Assembly (NCBI GenBank): GCA_037039925.1
Contig: JAXRKP010000472.1
Span: 86,001-150,000, forward strand
DNA length: 64,000 nt
Reading direction: 5' to 3'
Source: Doris montereyensis
Taxonomy: Eukaryota; Mollusca; Gastropoda; Nudibranchia; Dorididae
The position numbers were made by a program, and so were the translations under genes. The notes beneath the pieces are model-generated. The model was not told the DNA's origin. It was given only the letters and a program-made list of their open reading frames with translations, and made no database searches. This document shows, in pieces, positions 32,195 through 45,702 of this stretch. Every line of letters starts with the position of its first letter. Position 1 is the stretch's first letter.

Positions 32195-35100
32195 GAGTAA
32201 CAGCCCAATCAGTGTAAACTGTAAGCCTATAGGAGTAACAGCCCATTCAGTGTAAACTGTAAGCCTGTTGGAGTAACAGCCCAATCAGTGTAAACTGTAA
32301 GCCTATAGGAGTAACAGCCCATTCAGTGTAAACTGTAAGCCTGTAGGAGTAACAGCCTATTCAATGTAAACTGTAAGCCTATAGGAGTAACAGCCCATTC
32401 AGTGTAAACTGTAAGCCTGTTGGAGTAACAGCCCAATCAGTGTAAACTGTAAGCCTATAGGAGTAACAGCCCAATCAGTGTAAACTGTAAGCCTGTAGGA
32501 GTAACAGCCCAATCAGTGTAAACTGTAAGCCTATAGGAGTAACAGCCCATTCAGTGTAAACTGTAAGCCTGTAGGAAAAAGTAACTGTAGGAGTAACAGC
32601 CCATTCAGTGTAAACTGTAAGCCTGTTGGAGTAACAGCCCATTCAGTGTAAACTGTAAGCCTGTTGGAGTAACAGCCCAATCAGTGTAAACTGTAAGCCT
32701 ATAGGAGTAACAGCCCATTCAGTGTAAACTGTAAGCCTGTAGGAGTAACAGCCTATTCAATGTAAACTGTAAGTATATAGGAGTAACAGCCCATTCAGTG
32801 TAAACTGTAAGCCTGTAGGAGTAACAGCCTATTCAATGTAAACTGTAAGCATAAGGAGTAACAGCCCAATCAGTGTAAACTGTAAGCCTATAGGAGTAAC
32901 AGCCTATTCAATGTAAACTGTAAGCATATAGGAAACAGCCCAATCAGTGTAAACTGTAAGCCTGTAGGAGTAACAGCCCAATCAGTGTAAACTGTAAGCC
33001 TATAGAATAACAGCCCAATCAGTGTAAACTGTAAGCCTATAGGAGTAATGCCCAATCAGTGTAAACTGTAAGCCTATAGGAGTAACAGCCCATTCAGTGT
33101 AAACTGTAAGCCTGTAGGAGTAACAGCCTATTCAATGTAAACTGTAAGCCTATAGGAGTAACAGCCTATTCAATGTAAACTGTAAGCATATAGGAGTAAC
33201 AGCCCAATCAGTGTAAACTGTAAGCCTGTAGGAGTAACAGCCCAATCAGTGTAAACTGTAAGCCTATAGGAGTAACAGCCCAATCAGTGTAAACTGTAAG
33301 CCTATAGGAGTAACAGCCCAATCAGTGTAAACTGTAAGCCTATAGGAGTAACAGCCCATTCAGTGTAAACTGTAAGCCTGTAGGAGTAACAGCCTATTCA
33401 ATGTAAACTGTAAGCCTATAGGAGTAACAGCCCATTCAGTGTAAACTGTAAGCATATTAACAGCCCAATCAGTGTAAACTGTAAGCCTGTAGGAGTAACA
33501 GCCCATTCAGTGTAAACTGTAAGCCTATAGGAGTAACAGCCCATTCAGTTAAACTGTAAGCCTATAGGAGTAATAGCCCATTCAGTGTAAACTGTAAGCC
33601 TATGTAACAGCCCATTCAGTGTAAACTGTAAGCCTATAGGAGTAACAGCCCATTCAGTGTAAACTGTAAGCCTATTTAACAGCCCATTCAAAAACTGTAA
33701 GCCTATAGGAGTAACAGCCCAATCAGTGTAAACTGTAAGCCTATAGGAAGTAACAGCCCAATCAGTGTAAACTGTAAGCCTATAGGAGTAACAGCCCATT
33801 CAGTGTAAACTGTAAGCCTATAGGAGTAACAGCCCATTCAGTGTAAACTGTAAGCCTATAGGAGTAACAGCCCAATCAGTGTAAACTGTAAGCCTATGAG
33901 TAACAGCCCAATCAGTGTAAACTGTAAGCCTATAGGAGTAACAGCCCATTCAGTGTAAACTGTAAGCCTATAGGAGTAACAGCCTATTCAGTGTAAACTG
34001 TAAGCCTGTAGGAGTAACAGCCCAATCAGTGTAAACTGTAAGCCTGTAGGAGTAACAGCCCAATCAGTGTAAACTGTAAGCCTATAGGAGTAACAGCCCA
34101 TTCAGTGTAAACTGTAAGCCTGTAGGAGTAACAGCCCATTCAGTGTAAACTGTAAGCCTATAGGAGTAACAGCCTATTCAGTGTAAACTGTAAGCCTGTT
34201 GGTGTAAATGTAAACTGTAAGCCTGTTGGAGTAACAGCCCATTCAGTGTAAACTGTAAAAGTAACAGCCCATTCAATGTAAACTGTAAGCCTATTGGAGT
34301 AACAGCCCAATCAGTGTAAACTGTAAGCCTGGTAGGAGTAACAGGTTCAGTGTAAACTGTAAGCCTGTAGGAGTAACAGCCCATTTGTCTCTTAAGCCTT
34401 AGGAGTAACAGCCCATTCAGTGTAAACTGTAAGCCTATAGGAGTAACAGCCCATTCAGTGTAAACTGTAAGCCTAAAGTAACAGCCCATTCAGTGTAAAC
34501 TGTAAGCCTATAGGAGTAACAGCCCATTCAGTGTAAACTGTAAGCCTGTAGGAGTAACAGCCCAATCAGTGTAAACTGTAAGCCAGATATTTACATGTGA
34601 CTAGTAACAGCCCAATCAGTGTAAACTGTAAGCCTATAGGAGTAACAGCCCAATCAGTGTAAACTGTAAGCCTATAGGAGTAACAGCCCAATCAGTGTAA
34701 ACTGTAAGCCTTAGGAGTAACAGCCCAATCAGTGTAAACTGTAAGCCTATAGGAGTAACAGCCCAATCAGTGTAAACTGTAAGCCTGTAGGAGTAACAGC
34801 CCAATCAGTGTAAACTGTTCTATAGGAGTAACAGCCCAATCAGTGTAAACTGTAAGCCTATAGGAGTAACAGCCTATTCAGTGTAAACTGTAAGCCTATA
34901 GGAGTAACAGCCCAATCAGTGTAAACTGTAAGCCTATAGGAGTAACAGCCTATTCAGTGTAAACTGTAAGCCTATAGAGTAACAGCCTATTCAGTGTAAA
35001 CTGTAAGAGTAACAGCCTATTCAGTGTAAACTGTAAGCCTATAGGAGGAACAGCCCATTCAGTGTAAACTGTAAGCCTATAGGAGTAACAGCCCATTCAG

Positions 35101-36715
35101 TGTAAACTGTAAGCCTATAGGAGTAACAGCCCAATCAGTGTAAACTGTAAGCCTGTAGGAGTAACAGCCCAATCAGTGTAAACTGTAAGCCTATAGGAGT
35201 AACAGCCCAATCAGTGTAAACTGTAAGCCTGTAGGAGTAACAGCCCAATCAGTGTAAACTGTAAGCCTGTAGGAGTAACAGCCCAATCAGTGTAAACTGT
35301 AAGCCTATAGGAGTAACAGCCCAATCAGTGTAAACTGTAAGCCTGTAGGAAACAGCCCAATCAGTGTAAACTGTAAGCCTATAGGAGTAACAGCCCAATC
35401 AGTGTAAACTGTAAGCCTATAGGAGTAACAGCCTATTCAGTGTAAACTGTAAGCCTATAGGAGTAACAGCCTATTCAGTGTAAACTGTAAGCCTGTAGGA
35501 GTAACAGCCCAATCAGTGTAAACTGTAAGCCTATAGGAGTAACAGCCTATTCAGTGTAAACTGTAAGCCTGTAGGAGTAACAGCCTATTCAGTGTAAACT
35601 GTAAGCCTGTTGGAGTAACAGCCCATTCAGTGTAAACTGTAAGCCTATAGGAGTAACAGCCCATTCAATGTAAACTGTAAGCCTGTAGGAGTAACAGCCC
35701 AATCAGTGTAAACTGTAAGCCTATAGGAGTAACAGCCTATTCAGTGTAAACTGTAAGCCTATAGGAGTAACAGCCTATTCAGTGTAAACTGTAAGCCTAT
35801 AGGAGTAACAGCCTATTCAGTGTAAACTGTAAGCCTATAGGAGTAACAGCCTATTCAGTGTAAACTGTAAGCCTATAGGAGTAACAGCCTATTCAGTGTA
35901 AACTGTAAGCCTATAGGAGTAACAGCCTATTCAGTGTAAACTGTAAGCCTATAGGAGTAACAGCCCAATCAGTGTAAACTGTAAGCCTATAGGAGTAACA
36001 GCCCAATCAGTGTAAACTGTAAGCCTATAGGAGTAACAGCCCAATCAGTGTAAACTGTAAGCCTATAGGAGTAACAGCCCAATCAGTGTAAACTGTAAGC
36101 CTATAGGAGTAACAGCCCATTCAGTGTAAACTGTAAGCCTATAGGAGTAACAGCCCATTCAGTGTAAACTGTAAGCCTATAGGAGTAACAGCCCATTCAG
36201 TGTAAACTGTAAGCCTATAGGAGTAACAGCCCAATCAGTGTAAACTGTAAGCCTATAGGAGTAACAGCCCATTCAGTGTAAACTGTAAGCCTATAGGAGT
36301 AACAGCCCAATTCAGTGTAAACTGTAAGCCTATAGGAGTAACAGCCCAATCAGTGTAAACTGTAAGCCTATAGGAGTAACAGCCCATTCAGTGTAAACTG
36401 TAAGCCTATAGGAGTAACAGCCCATTCAGTGTAAACTGTAAGCCTATAGGAGTAACAGCCCAATCAGTGTAAACTGTAAGCCTGTAGGAGTAACAGCCCA
36501 ATCAGTGTAAACTGTAAGCCTGTAGGAGTAACAGCCCATTCAGTGTAAACTGTAAGCCTATAGGAGTAACAGCCCAATCAGTGTAAACTGTAAGCCTGTA
36601 GGAGTAACAGCCCAATCAGTGTAAACTGTAAGCCTATAGGAGTAACAGCCCATTAAACTGTAAGCCTATTCAGTGTAAACTGTAAGCCTATAGGAGTAAC
36701 AGCCTATTCAGTGTA
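32195..36715. repeat. Large minisatellite, 38-bp unit, about 118 copies
   Basis: The unit is GCCCAATCAGTGTAAACTGT followed by AAGCCTATAGGAGTAACA. Adjacent copies at 36001 and 36039 give 38 bp. Main variable sites are CCAATC/CCATTC/CTATTC and CCTATAGG/CCTGTAGG/CCTGTTGG. CCTATAGG is a palindrome, and CAGT-GTAA-ACTG is a short dyad. Around 34585 a non-array word (CAGATATTTACATGTGACTA) also found just outside the array is embedded. This is the largest feature of the window at 4.5 kb. Confidence 0.97.
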
Positions 36716-38837
36716 ACAAGCATGAACATCAAGTATATCTATACTTTATTCTCTTCCAAATTCCAGTCTCTCTACATTGCAAGTAATTCACGCAAAAAGC
36801 CACACAAAGCTGTTTCACACAGACTAAAAGACGACAAGTATAATTGTTGCTACGTTTACATACATCAAAGAAAAGAGAAAAAAAAATTTGGAAGACATGG
36901 AAAAATTGCATGAATTGAAAAAGACAAAAAAAAAGTGGAAGTAGAAAAGAAGGAACAGTTGTGGTAAAGGTAACTGCTGTAATGGCTGGATTAAATTGTA
37001 TGAATCGAAAACAATTTGAGACTCAGGAAATAAGAACAAGTGAGACAATATTATTCACAGCTTTGTTTTGCACCTTCCAATGCAATTTCAAAGCACTTGT
37101 TTCACACTCAAAGATGATTACACATTTCAAAATTTTCATGGACAAATAGAAAAATGATATAAGGAATAATCACTGACTACCTTAACTAGTTAAATCACAG
37201 GTAAAAATGTGCCTCGCTGGGCCGACTAAGGAGATTAACAAGGCATCGGCTACTCGAAAACAATAGCTTGTTTATCCTCGTGGTGCTTGGTCAGCACATA
37301 AGGCCGATGTAAGCAATAGCACTTATGAGATATTAGTTTTAGGCTGTCCAACAGAGTTGTAAAGGCAAAAATATGTTGGATTTATCTTACTTAGGTTGGA
37401 AATTGATGGCTAGGGTCGGAATGAAATGTAGACATTGGGGCTGTGACAGCAAAACATATTGAGAAATTGAAGGGGTCATTTCAACAGTATGCCTAAGTCC
37501 CAGTTTTGTCATTTAGAGAAAAATGCCAAAAACTATGGACCTTGGCACTGTTGGCTTGGGGAATTCAAGTTTCAAATGGCTGTAAACGTGGTGAATTTTC
37601 ATCACATCATTTTCACACTTTTCAGGAAGCGTGATTTCTTTGTTCCCTAGGATTATGTCCCTCTCTCTGTCTAGATTTTCACAAAAATGGACATAGGAAC
37701 ACTATTGAAATGACCCCTTTATTTAATTATTAATCTGAATCAAACCATTGAGCTCTACATTAACCGAGTGTTTGTTTACATTTCATTTCATTGAGGTGTG
37801 TTACAAAGACGTTCAGTTAGGATTTCAATGCAGACATTTTACTGATCTTATCATTGCCGGACGTTTGATTTTCCATGTAAATACACTTGTACCTGCGTTT
37901 CCCATTTCTGGCACTGTGGCATTGTTTCATTTCCTAGATAAGTTCTTTCTCCCTTTAAGGTGCGAAAGGTGGGAAATTTGAATTTTTTCTTATTGCTCAG
38001 CACCCTGTGTTTCATGTTTAAGTTAAGAAAGAAAAACACAAAGCCTGAAATTAATCAGCCAAACATGATCGTGAAACTATTTTCTTTCCTTTTTAAAATT
38101 TATTTCACAATTGACTTTGCCATCTCTTGCTAAAATTTGATAGCAGACTAGAACATAAGACTCACAAGTAGACCTTATTTAGATTTTTTGAAAAACAGTG
38201 CCTTTGATGTTAAAATTGATTAAACTCAACTTTTATTATTTAAAAAAAAAATTCTTATAAGAATGCCTGATAAATTTCATATGGGCTCATTTCAAACTAA
38301 TGTGTAAATTTATATTAAAAATGGATGTAGTTTAGACCTTGACTTTACAACACACAACATTACCAGTGAATCAAATTACATGTAATAATAATGTAGCTTA
38401 CAAAATATATTTAGGTTTTACACTTCACTTGCAGTCTGAATTTTAAAAAAATGTTTTAGGGAGAATGTAATGCACATGTCAATGTCATTCACAAATTTGT
38501 CTGGTTACACAACCAAAGTGACGTGACAAATTGTGTATAACGTTAATCGCATTAAGAAGACATCATTTTTGAGACACGTGAATATCTATATATTATATAT
38601 GCTTATAACAAGAATGTGTCAAAAACAACTTGCTAGGTCTTACTACAAGACAACGTTACTTTACAGCATATCATTATCGTTATCATAGCACAAATCTTCA
38701 ACATACAGGACTCTGGTTGGAATGTGACATTTCTGTTTGCCTGTGACACTTTGTGACATCATGTTAATACAAATTATACATATATGACACAGGTACTTTC
38801 ATTTTAAACTAGGTACCCATGTCTAAAGAGAAAAATG
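36716..38837. other. AT-rich spacer, no feature
   Basis: Open frames here are short and lack coding signature. No repeats recognised. Confidence 0.45.
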
Positions 38838-39250
38838 TTTTGAAGCACAGCAGCTGAAACTGTGAGAACCAATAAGAGAACCGAGAACAAGTTGAGAGGA
38901 TTTAAAGGGAAATGTCTGAGAAGAAAACTTCACATAAAATGGAAAGATGAAATTTCCAATAGAGAGATTACAGCAAGAGCCGGAATAACTTCTATTGTGT
39001 CTGAATTGTTCAAAAGAAGATGGAAGTGGATAGGTCATGTGCTAAGAACGAAGAATATGAGACACCCAGCCATAGCCTTGACATGGAAACCCGGGGCCAA
39101 AGAAAGACAGGAAGACCAACAGGAACATGGCGAATATAGTAGAAGAAAAACCAAAGGACATAGGAAGGTCATGGGATGAAATCGGATGAATGGCCTTGGA
39201 CAGAGTTGAGTAGAGACGTTTTGTTGGCACCTTCTGCTCTTCCAAGGAGC
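38838..39250 (+). mobile_element. LINE family LC, C-terminal end
   Basis: The plus-strand frame contains FKGKCLRRKLHIKWKDEISN, then RRWKWIGHVLRTKNMRHPAI and ALTWKPGAKERQ. After a frameshift DEIG...ALDRVEWRR-type words and SSKEP follow. This is the standard tail KCLRRIL.I.W.D.ISN...RRWKWIGHTLRK...ALTWNPQGKR of a widespread animal LINE group. 5'-truncated; the 3' end runs directly into the GA microsatellite. Confidence 0.9.
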
Positions 39251-39502
<252 letters not shown>

Positions 39503-39504
<2 letters not shown>

Positions 39505-41037
39505 TGTAGCAAATACAGTAGAGAGACATCTGAATCTGTGAAGTATTTAGTATCTATTCATGCACTGACTGTCTGCCTCTACGCTTTACAATTATCTGCA
39601 TAACTAAACCATACTTCTAACACAGAAGAATTTTCAAGAAGAAATATCTGATTCCCACAATTTGTTTCTCACAATGTCCTTCAAAATGCTTTACCTTTTT
39701 TCCAGGTAAACTTTTTCATATTCTAATCTAAACATTGCTTTTCAATATGTGTGTGTCTGATCAATGGGGTCTCAATGAATGAGGAAACTTTCATTCATTT
39801 GTTGCCTGCTTCTCAAGTAGACATGGATGGCCACTGGCCACATAATGTTACGTCTACTCACCAGAACAGTCTGCCTACCAGTATGGCTTTTTTCAATCTC
39901 CCAAAGGGCATGTTCTTAGACAGCTACTAGTACTACTGTATCTGTTTCATCTTGCTACAAACTACATGCACTGGTAAGAAGTTGTCTAATAAAAATATTG
40001 GTAAAGAACATTTCTAATATGAATTAAATATCATGCAGATGGTAAAAGAATATATCTACACTTTTAACTGAATAGCAGCATAGCTGATGTTTTGAGAAAG
40101 TTGACAGCAAACTGTCATCTCTGAAAAATTAACATCAACAACAGTGATATGATCCGGAGGTAATTTATATGCTTCGTAGAGATGTAAACACTCTATTTCT
40201 CTTCCTGTATTCCAGTTCAGCATAAATTTTTATCACTTTTGCTTTGATATCAAAAGGCCCTGTGAGGATTCTTTAAAACAATTTTATCACATTTTCACAG
40301 CACTCTTAACTGAAAAATTTAACATGCTTGCCATCAATAGGAGGCAACAACAACAACAAAAAATGAAGAAAAGAAATATTTCACAGGAACAAATTTTCTT
40401 ACAGAAGGAAGAAAAGCCCAAGCACAAATGAGGGAACAAAAGTCGATTGTATGGCGGTGATGAGGCGAGTCGACGTCTTTATCATCCACAGAAAAACTCA
40501 CAAGAGAGACTAAATAAAAACTAATGAAAGGTCTGTCGAATCAATTTATTTTCCTTTGCCACAATCCCTTTTGATGATCACATGCTTTAGCCACATGATT
40601 TAAATATGGACAATAATAATAATGGTAGTAAATAGTACGATGCTGAATGATCTTGTACAATGCATGATTATTATTGGCTGCTGAAAGAAATACGTTGTCG
40701 GCACTTCCCTGCAATCCATGCATTTAATCTTTGGAGTTGTGTGACCGTTAACAATATTAACATACGTTGGATCATTTTCTGTCAGTGTGTCATGGTCAGA
40801 ACATAATGACAACCAAATAAGTACCATACGTTATTAAATAAATTAATCAATTAATCAAACATATTAAAAAATACTTTATACCAATGACAATGATTGTCTT
40901 AAACTCCAAAATGCAACGTTGTATATTGTTTTTTTAAAACAATTTCAGCAAATGGTTAAGAATTTCTCACTCCAAAATTCTAAAGCCTGTCCATGTATGC
41001 GACCCTTACCTCTACATGTACTAAGAGTGATTTGATC
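39503..41037. other. AT-rich spacer, no feature
   Basis: No exon or repeat supported. Confidence 0.45.
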
Positions 41038-41195
41038 TACTGAAATTTACCCTGTCCACCATTTGCAATGATCTCAGGGTGAATAAAGAGGAGTAAAGAG
41101 GACATATCAAGATGAAAGTCAGCTGTTTAGTGTTAAAAAAAGAATGACAGAAAAGAAGTTGGAACTACCAGCACCAGCAGTGTCCTACATTCCTT
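41038..41195 (-). mobile_element. SINE tail fragment (family S3)
   Basis: CTGAAATTTACCCTGTCCAC, CAATGATCTCAGGGTGAATA and a purine-rich stretch match 1096-1230, 55275-55380 and 60885-61050 in the same orientation. Confidence 0.75.
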
Positions 41196-41789
41196 CCACA
41201 CACACACACAACGAAAAAAGAGGATATATGCTTACTATCTAACACCATGGAAGCAATAAACCGCATTCCTATGTCAGCTTATAAAAAACAATAAATCATG
41301 AATTATATTGATACTGCTACACCTCAAACCTCTGGGATTATGTTGGGAAAAAAGCAAACAAAAGATATATGTCAGGAAAATAAATCTCAAACTGGCAACA
41401 TGATATGATAAAATGATAAATGTTATTATAATAACATAATATGCCAAAACCCATTATAACATTAACAATATAAACAAAGAAACATTTTAAAGCAAAAAAA
41501 GAGCAAAAGAAAAGAAACAATCTAGACCAAGATCAAACTGATCACACTCACAGTAATTTCATCATTATTTGACCAGCAAGGCCAAATCATGATCAAAGAA
41601 ATGTTTCCAACAAGTAGAACATGGACAGTCAAAAGCATTTAGAACAGGATTACTAATGTAACAACACGTGTAACAAACACAAACCCAATCGTATTCATAA
41701 CAGGACTGCTTGCTTGCAACACAATATTACTTATAATAAGCACATATACTCAGTGTTTGTATTTTGTTTTCTCTCATGAAGTGTAGTGA
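41196..41789. other. AT-rich spacer
   Basis: Nothing recognised. Confidence 0.45.
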
Positions 41790-41922
41790 CGCAATCAATC
41801 AGCAGTGTTGTGAGTTTGCAATCACAACAAACACTGGTTTATAACCCTGGTTTAAAAGCCTGGATGGAGCAGATTTTTTCCCAACACATATTCGTAGGAA
41901 AGGCATTTCAGTCTACTTTCAT
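41790..41922 (+). mobile_element. SINE S2 head and partial body
   Basis: CAGTGTTGTGAGTTTGCAATC, box B-like CACTGGTTTATAACCC and GGAAAGGCATTTCAGTCTAC match the S2 order at 24765 and 46740. The 32-bp array begins at its broken end. Confidence 0.8.
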
Positions 41923-42776
41923 CTAAAATGACAACAATCTCTACCGATGTCAATCTAAAATGACAACAATCTCCACCGATGTCAATCTAAAATGACAACA
42001 ATCTCCACCGATGTCAATCTAAAATGACAACAATCTCTACCGATGTCAATCTGACAAAAATGACAACAATCTCTACCGATGTCAATCTAAAATGACAACA
42101 ATCTCTACCGATGTCAATCTAAAATGACAACAATCTCCACCGATGTCAATCTAAAATGACAACAATCTCTACCGATGTCAATCTAAAATGACAACAATCT
42201 CTACCGATGTCAATCTAAAATGACAAAATCTCTACCGATGTCAATCTAAAATGACAACAATCTCCACCGATGTCAATCTAAAATGACAACAATCTCCACC
42301 GATGTCAATCTAAAATGACAACAATCTCCACCGATGTCAATCTAAAATGACAACAATCTCCACCGATGTCAATCTAAAATGACAACAATCTCCACCGATG
42401 TCAATCTAAAATGACAACAATCTCCACCGATGTCAATCTAAAATGACAACAATCTCTACCGATGTCAATCTAAAATGACAACAATCTCCACCGATGTCAA
42501 TCTAAAATGACAACAGTCTCCACCATGTCAATCTAAAATGACAACAATCTCCACCGATGTCAATCTAAAATGACAACAATCTCCACCGATGTCAATCTAA
42601 AATGACAACAATCTCCACCGATGTCAATCTAAAATGACAATCTCCAATCTCAATACCGATGTCAATCTAAAATGACAACAATCTCTACCGATGTCAATCT
42701 AAAATGATAACAATCTCGATGTCAATCTAAAATGACAACAATCTCCGATGTCAATCTAAAATGACAACCTCCACTA
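41922..42776. repeat. Minisatellite, 32-bp unit, about 27 copies
   Basis: The unit is ATGTCAATCTAAAATGACAA plus CAATCTCCACCG; adjacent copies at 42361 and 42393 give 32 bp. Copies vary at CTCCACC/CTCTACC. It starts inside an S2 SINE, after the CTACTTTCATCTAAAATGAC word. Confidence 0.95.
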
Positions 42777-44495
42777 GATAGCCAGATTTTGACTTCGTCA
42801 GTTCCCAGTGGGCAGGACAGATAGGACTCTGGGTGAGAGAGAGGTCTGACCAAGAGTGGGTTTGGAGGATGTTAAACGATCAATATATCAATCAAATATT
42901 TAGCGTGTCCATATTCTTAACTAGCCTGAAAATTTCATTACCTTGTGATGTGTCGTTTGAGAGCTAGATTTTTCTTCTTCTAAAAGCACCATTTTTCATA
43001 GGAATTCTCAAACGGCCTTAGCATTTGAGATGTAAATAGGGACAAAAAGGATAGCAACCAAAGGGTTAAGCATTAATAGTTATGTCCCCTCTCAGCTGTC
43101 TGTCTCTAGTATTAGCACTACTCATTGTCAGTTGTGTGTGATACCAGACACCAGAAAGCCATCATCCTTCATCTGTTCTCTATTATACTCGCTTTAAGTT
43201 TTACCCTCATAGTTTTGTTGCTAGAATTGCAGCAATTGGATAGAGATATGGCTGAAACTGAAAGGCATTTTGACAAGAGTTTTAGTTAGCAACATCTTTA
43301 CACTTCATCTGTCATATATTTATTCTAACAAGCATTGCATTTGACAACCGATGATAAGGAAACGGCTGTTAGAAAACATTAATTCTGACAAACAATAAAA
43401 TGGAGTTTCTGAGCTGCCATCAAAATATCTTCTGACTCTCTGCTGTTGACTTAGGGTTTCTTTACAAACAAATACAGCTAACTCTCATCTTCATACTTTT
43501 AAAAGTAAAAACAAGACGCACTGGTTGGCAACTATGCAAAGCACTAACCCTTGTACGTATCGATATGTAGTAACTGAGAACAACAGACTGGACGTCAGTC
43601 TCTCACAATATTTCTGAATTTAGCTGGCTGGTGATTTCAACTTCAAGTGCATGAGAGATTTGCCAATAGTCAATGAACAACAATATTACTATAACACTAA
43701 CACTAACACTAGCAGTGTTGTTACACAGATCCATACACTAAAAGGAAATAAATATCTTGATGCAAATTGACTGTAATACCAATAATAATGATCAATAAGA
43801 CATACAGTTGTTGTCATACAATTACCATTGATTGATAGATTTGGAAGAAATAAATTGTGACCAAACAGAGGCCATGGATCTCTAAATGAGACAGACTTGG
43901 GGGAAGAATTTTCTTGTCACCCTCACATTTATTATTGCTGCACTGCATGATTTAAATTGACACCAAAACCACAAAGGAAGGAAATATAAAAATAAAACAC
44001 AACATACACATATAAATACAAAATCTAAGTAATTGTTCACTTTGCATTTATAATTTATCAATGGTAAATCCTATTGACCTAGCAAGAAGGTAGCTTTGAC
44101 AATATGGTATGATTTTTTTTATCTATTGCTTTCTTTATCTTTGCAAGCCATAACATATATCTAATAACCTGGGCAAACTTGAATGTCTACAAAAAATATG
44201 TTGGTATTTTTAGGCAACAAAACGTACATTTCTAAAAGAGTAAACAAGTAAACATGGAAACATGGAAATGGAAAAGTTTAAAAGATAATGCCAGAAAGCT
44301 GTGATGAGAATATTAGAGGGTACCGTCTAGTGAATGGAAAAGGATGTCCATCCCAGCAATCATCTCAGACAATGATAAAAAACCCCTCTCTGTACACAAA
44401 GCAGTCACAGTTGTTATAGCCAAGGACATATGTTGTGTCAATGTAGCCATTTTCATTGTTTGAACCTCATCCTCAGCGGCAGAGCGGACAGCGTG
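42777..44495. other. Probable 3' flank/UTR of the OTUD7 gene
   Basis: No coding exon. On the minus strand an AATAAA occurs at 43928-43933, about 560 bp after the stop codon at 44496, and could be a polyadenylation signal. Repeat Y copy 2 lies at 43435-43550 and a short (ACTAAC)n run near 43697. Confidence 0.4.
43435..43550. repeat. Dispersed repeat Y, copy 2
   Basis: Shares TCTCTGCTGTTGACTTAG, AACTCTCATCT and CACTGGTTGGCAACTATGC with 31760-31925 in the same orientation. Confidence 0.55.
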
Positions 44496-45702
44496 TTATA
44501 AATGTGTGGAAGTGGTGTTTGTGTTGGTGTTGGCCATCTTGAGGCAAGCCTGGTACTGCTTTTGATAACATTTGGAACAAAGAAAGTCAGAGGTCGGATT
44601 GCCGTAGAACTCACAGTTGGCAGTTTTGCACTTCATCTGCTCTTCTAAAGTGCGGTGAGCTAAGGTTTGGCTTGCACCTTTCTCCCCACGTTGAAGAAAA
44701 GCGGGTTTCGTGTATTCGACATTGTCGTAGTCAGGAGAAGGCGAGCGGCCTCGATTCAGGTTGATGTTTCCACTGGATCGCGACCGAACCTTTATCCAAG
44801 TTGGACACGGTCAAAGTGTGGGAGGTCGCAGGAACCCGTTCAATATTTTCATCGCTTGAGGTGTAGAACTTTGAGTTTCCAATTTTCAATCCATCATCTG
44901 GAACGAGGTTTTGCCCCATAGGGGTTTGACGTGCTCTACCTGGAAAAGTGTTGTACACAAATTGGTTTCCAACGTACTGAGATTTTTTCATCTCTTCTTG
45001 CTTGAGGGCAAAGCACTTTGGACAATAGAAGTTATGTTCCTGCGTGCCCACCATAAAACAGCCCGGGGTTTTGCAGGAAGAGGCGGAGTTTGAGGCCGGA
45101 TGGGGGGCCACCCGACTCCTCAGCTCAATGTCGCTTCTTCTCTTCAAGTCAAGGTCACATTTGAACCTCGCCTGAGCGTTTTGAAGATAATTGCGAATCA
45201 TTTCCTGCTGTTGCATTCCTCTCTTTTCTGAAAGTCTCGCCACCAGAACGAAATCACGGGGGCTGTACTGCTCCACTGGCGTTATGGCGGTGCTTTTGCG
45301 TGATTGTGTTTCTCAAGCTCGGCCGTCTGGCCTGTTTGTCTGCTTTGCTCTTTCCAAGCTGTTTCAGTTTTTTCCCCACAGTCTTGCCAAAACTGCCCAA
45401 AGCGTTTCCTCCTGTCTGACCGTGTTTCTTTTTATCTTCTTTCTTTTTGTCTTTTTCACGGAAAACCATCCCACTTTCATCGGAATCTTGAGAACCGCAA
45501 GACCCTAAATCACTATCTCCGTTGCTCTCAAGCGGTCGAAATGCTATTTTCTCCACATCTAAAAGCATTTGAAGGAGGTTTATTTTATCATCCGTGCTCA
45601 ATTCAATGACTTTGTCTTTAGACCAGTCTACATGCGACCCTGGATCAACATGGAAGTGGATTGGAAGAAGTTTGAGGTCAGGGTCTAAAAGAGGAATGGC
45701 AG
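44496..45702 (-). CDS. OTUD7: OTUD7 exon 8: OTU end, basic linker, two A20 zinc fingers
   Basis: The acceptor TTTTTTCTCCCAACAG is followed by [20 protein letters not shown], the conserved end of the OTU domain. A Lys-rich stretch follows ([33 protein letters not shown]). The [20 protein letters not shown] helix (about 45250) continues the protein. Zinc finger 1 is [21 protein letters not shown] (C-x4-C-x11-C-x2-C); finger 2 is [10 protein letters not shown]...FLCSKC with the same spacing, 40 residues before the stop. Two frame changes occur, at the T4 run 45294-45297 and at CC 44784-44785. Changing each run by one base would give a single open frame. Vertebrate OTUD7B, as I recall, has one C-terminal finger, so two is a difference. 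Confidence 0.88.

Noticed and set aside
6000..36715. Possible CRISPR arrays
   Set aside because: Units are contiguous tandem repeats without distinct unique spacers, in a eukaryotic context.
44560..44625. Third frameshift inside the second A20 finger of OTUD7
   Set aside because: Rereading the bases (AGAAAGTCAG on the plus strand) gives DFLCSKC without any shift; the finger is intact.
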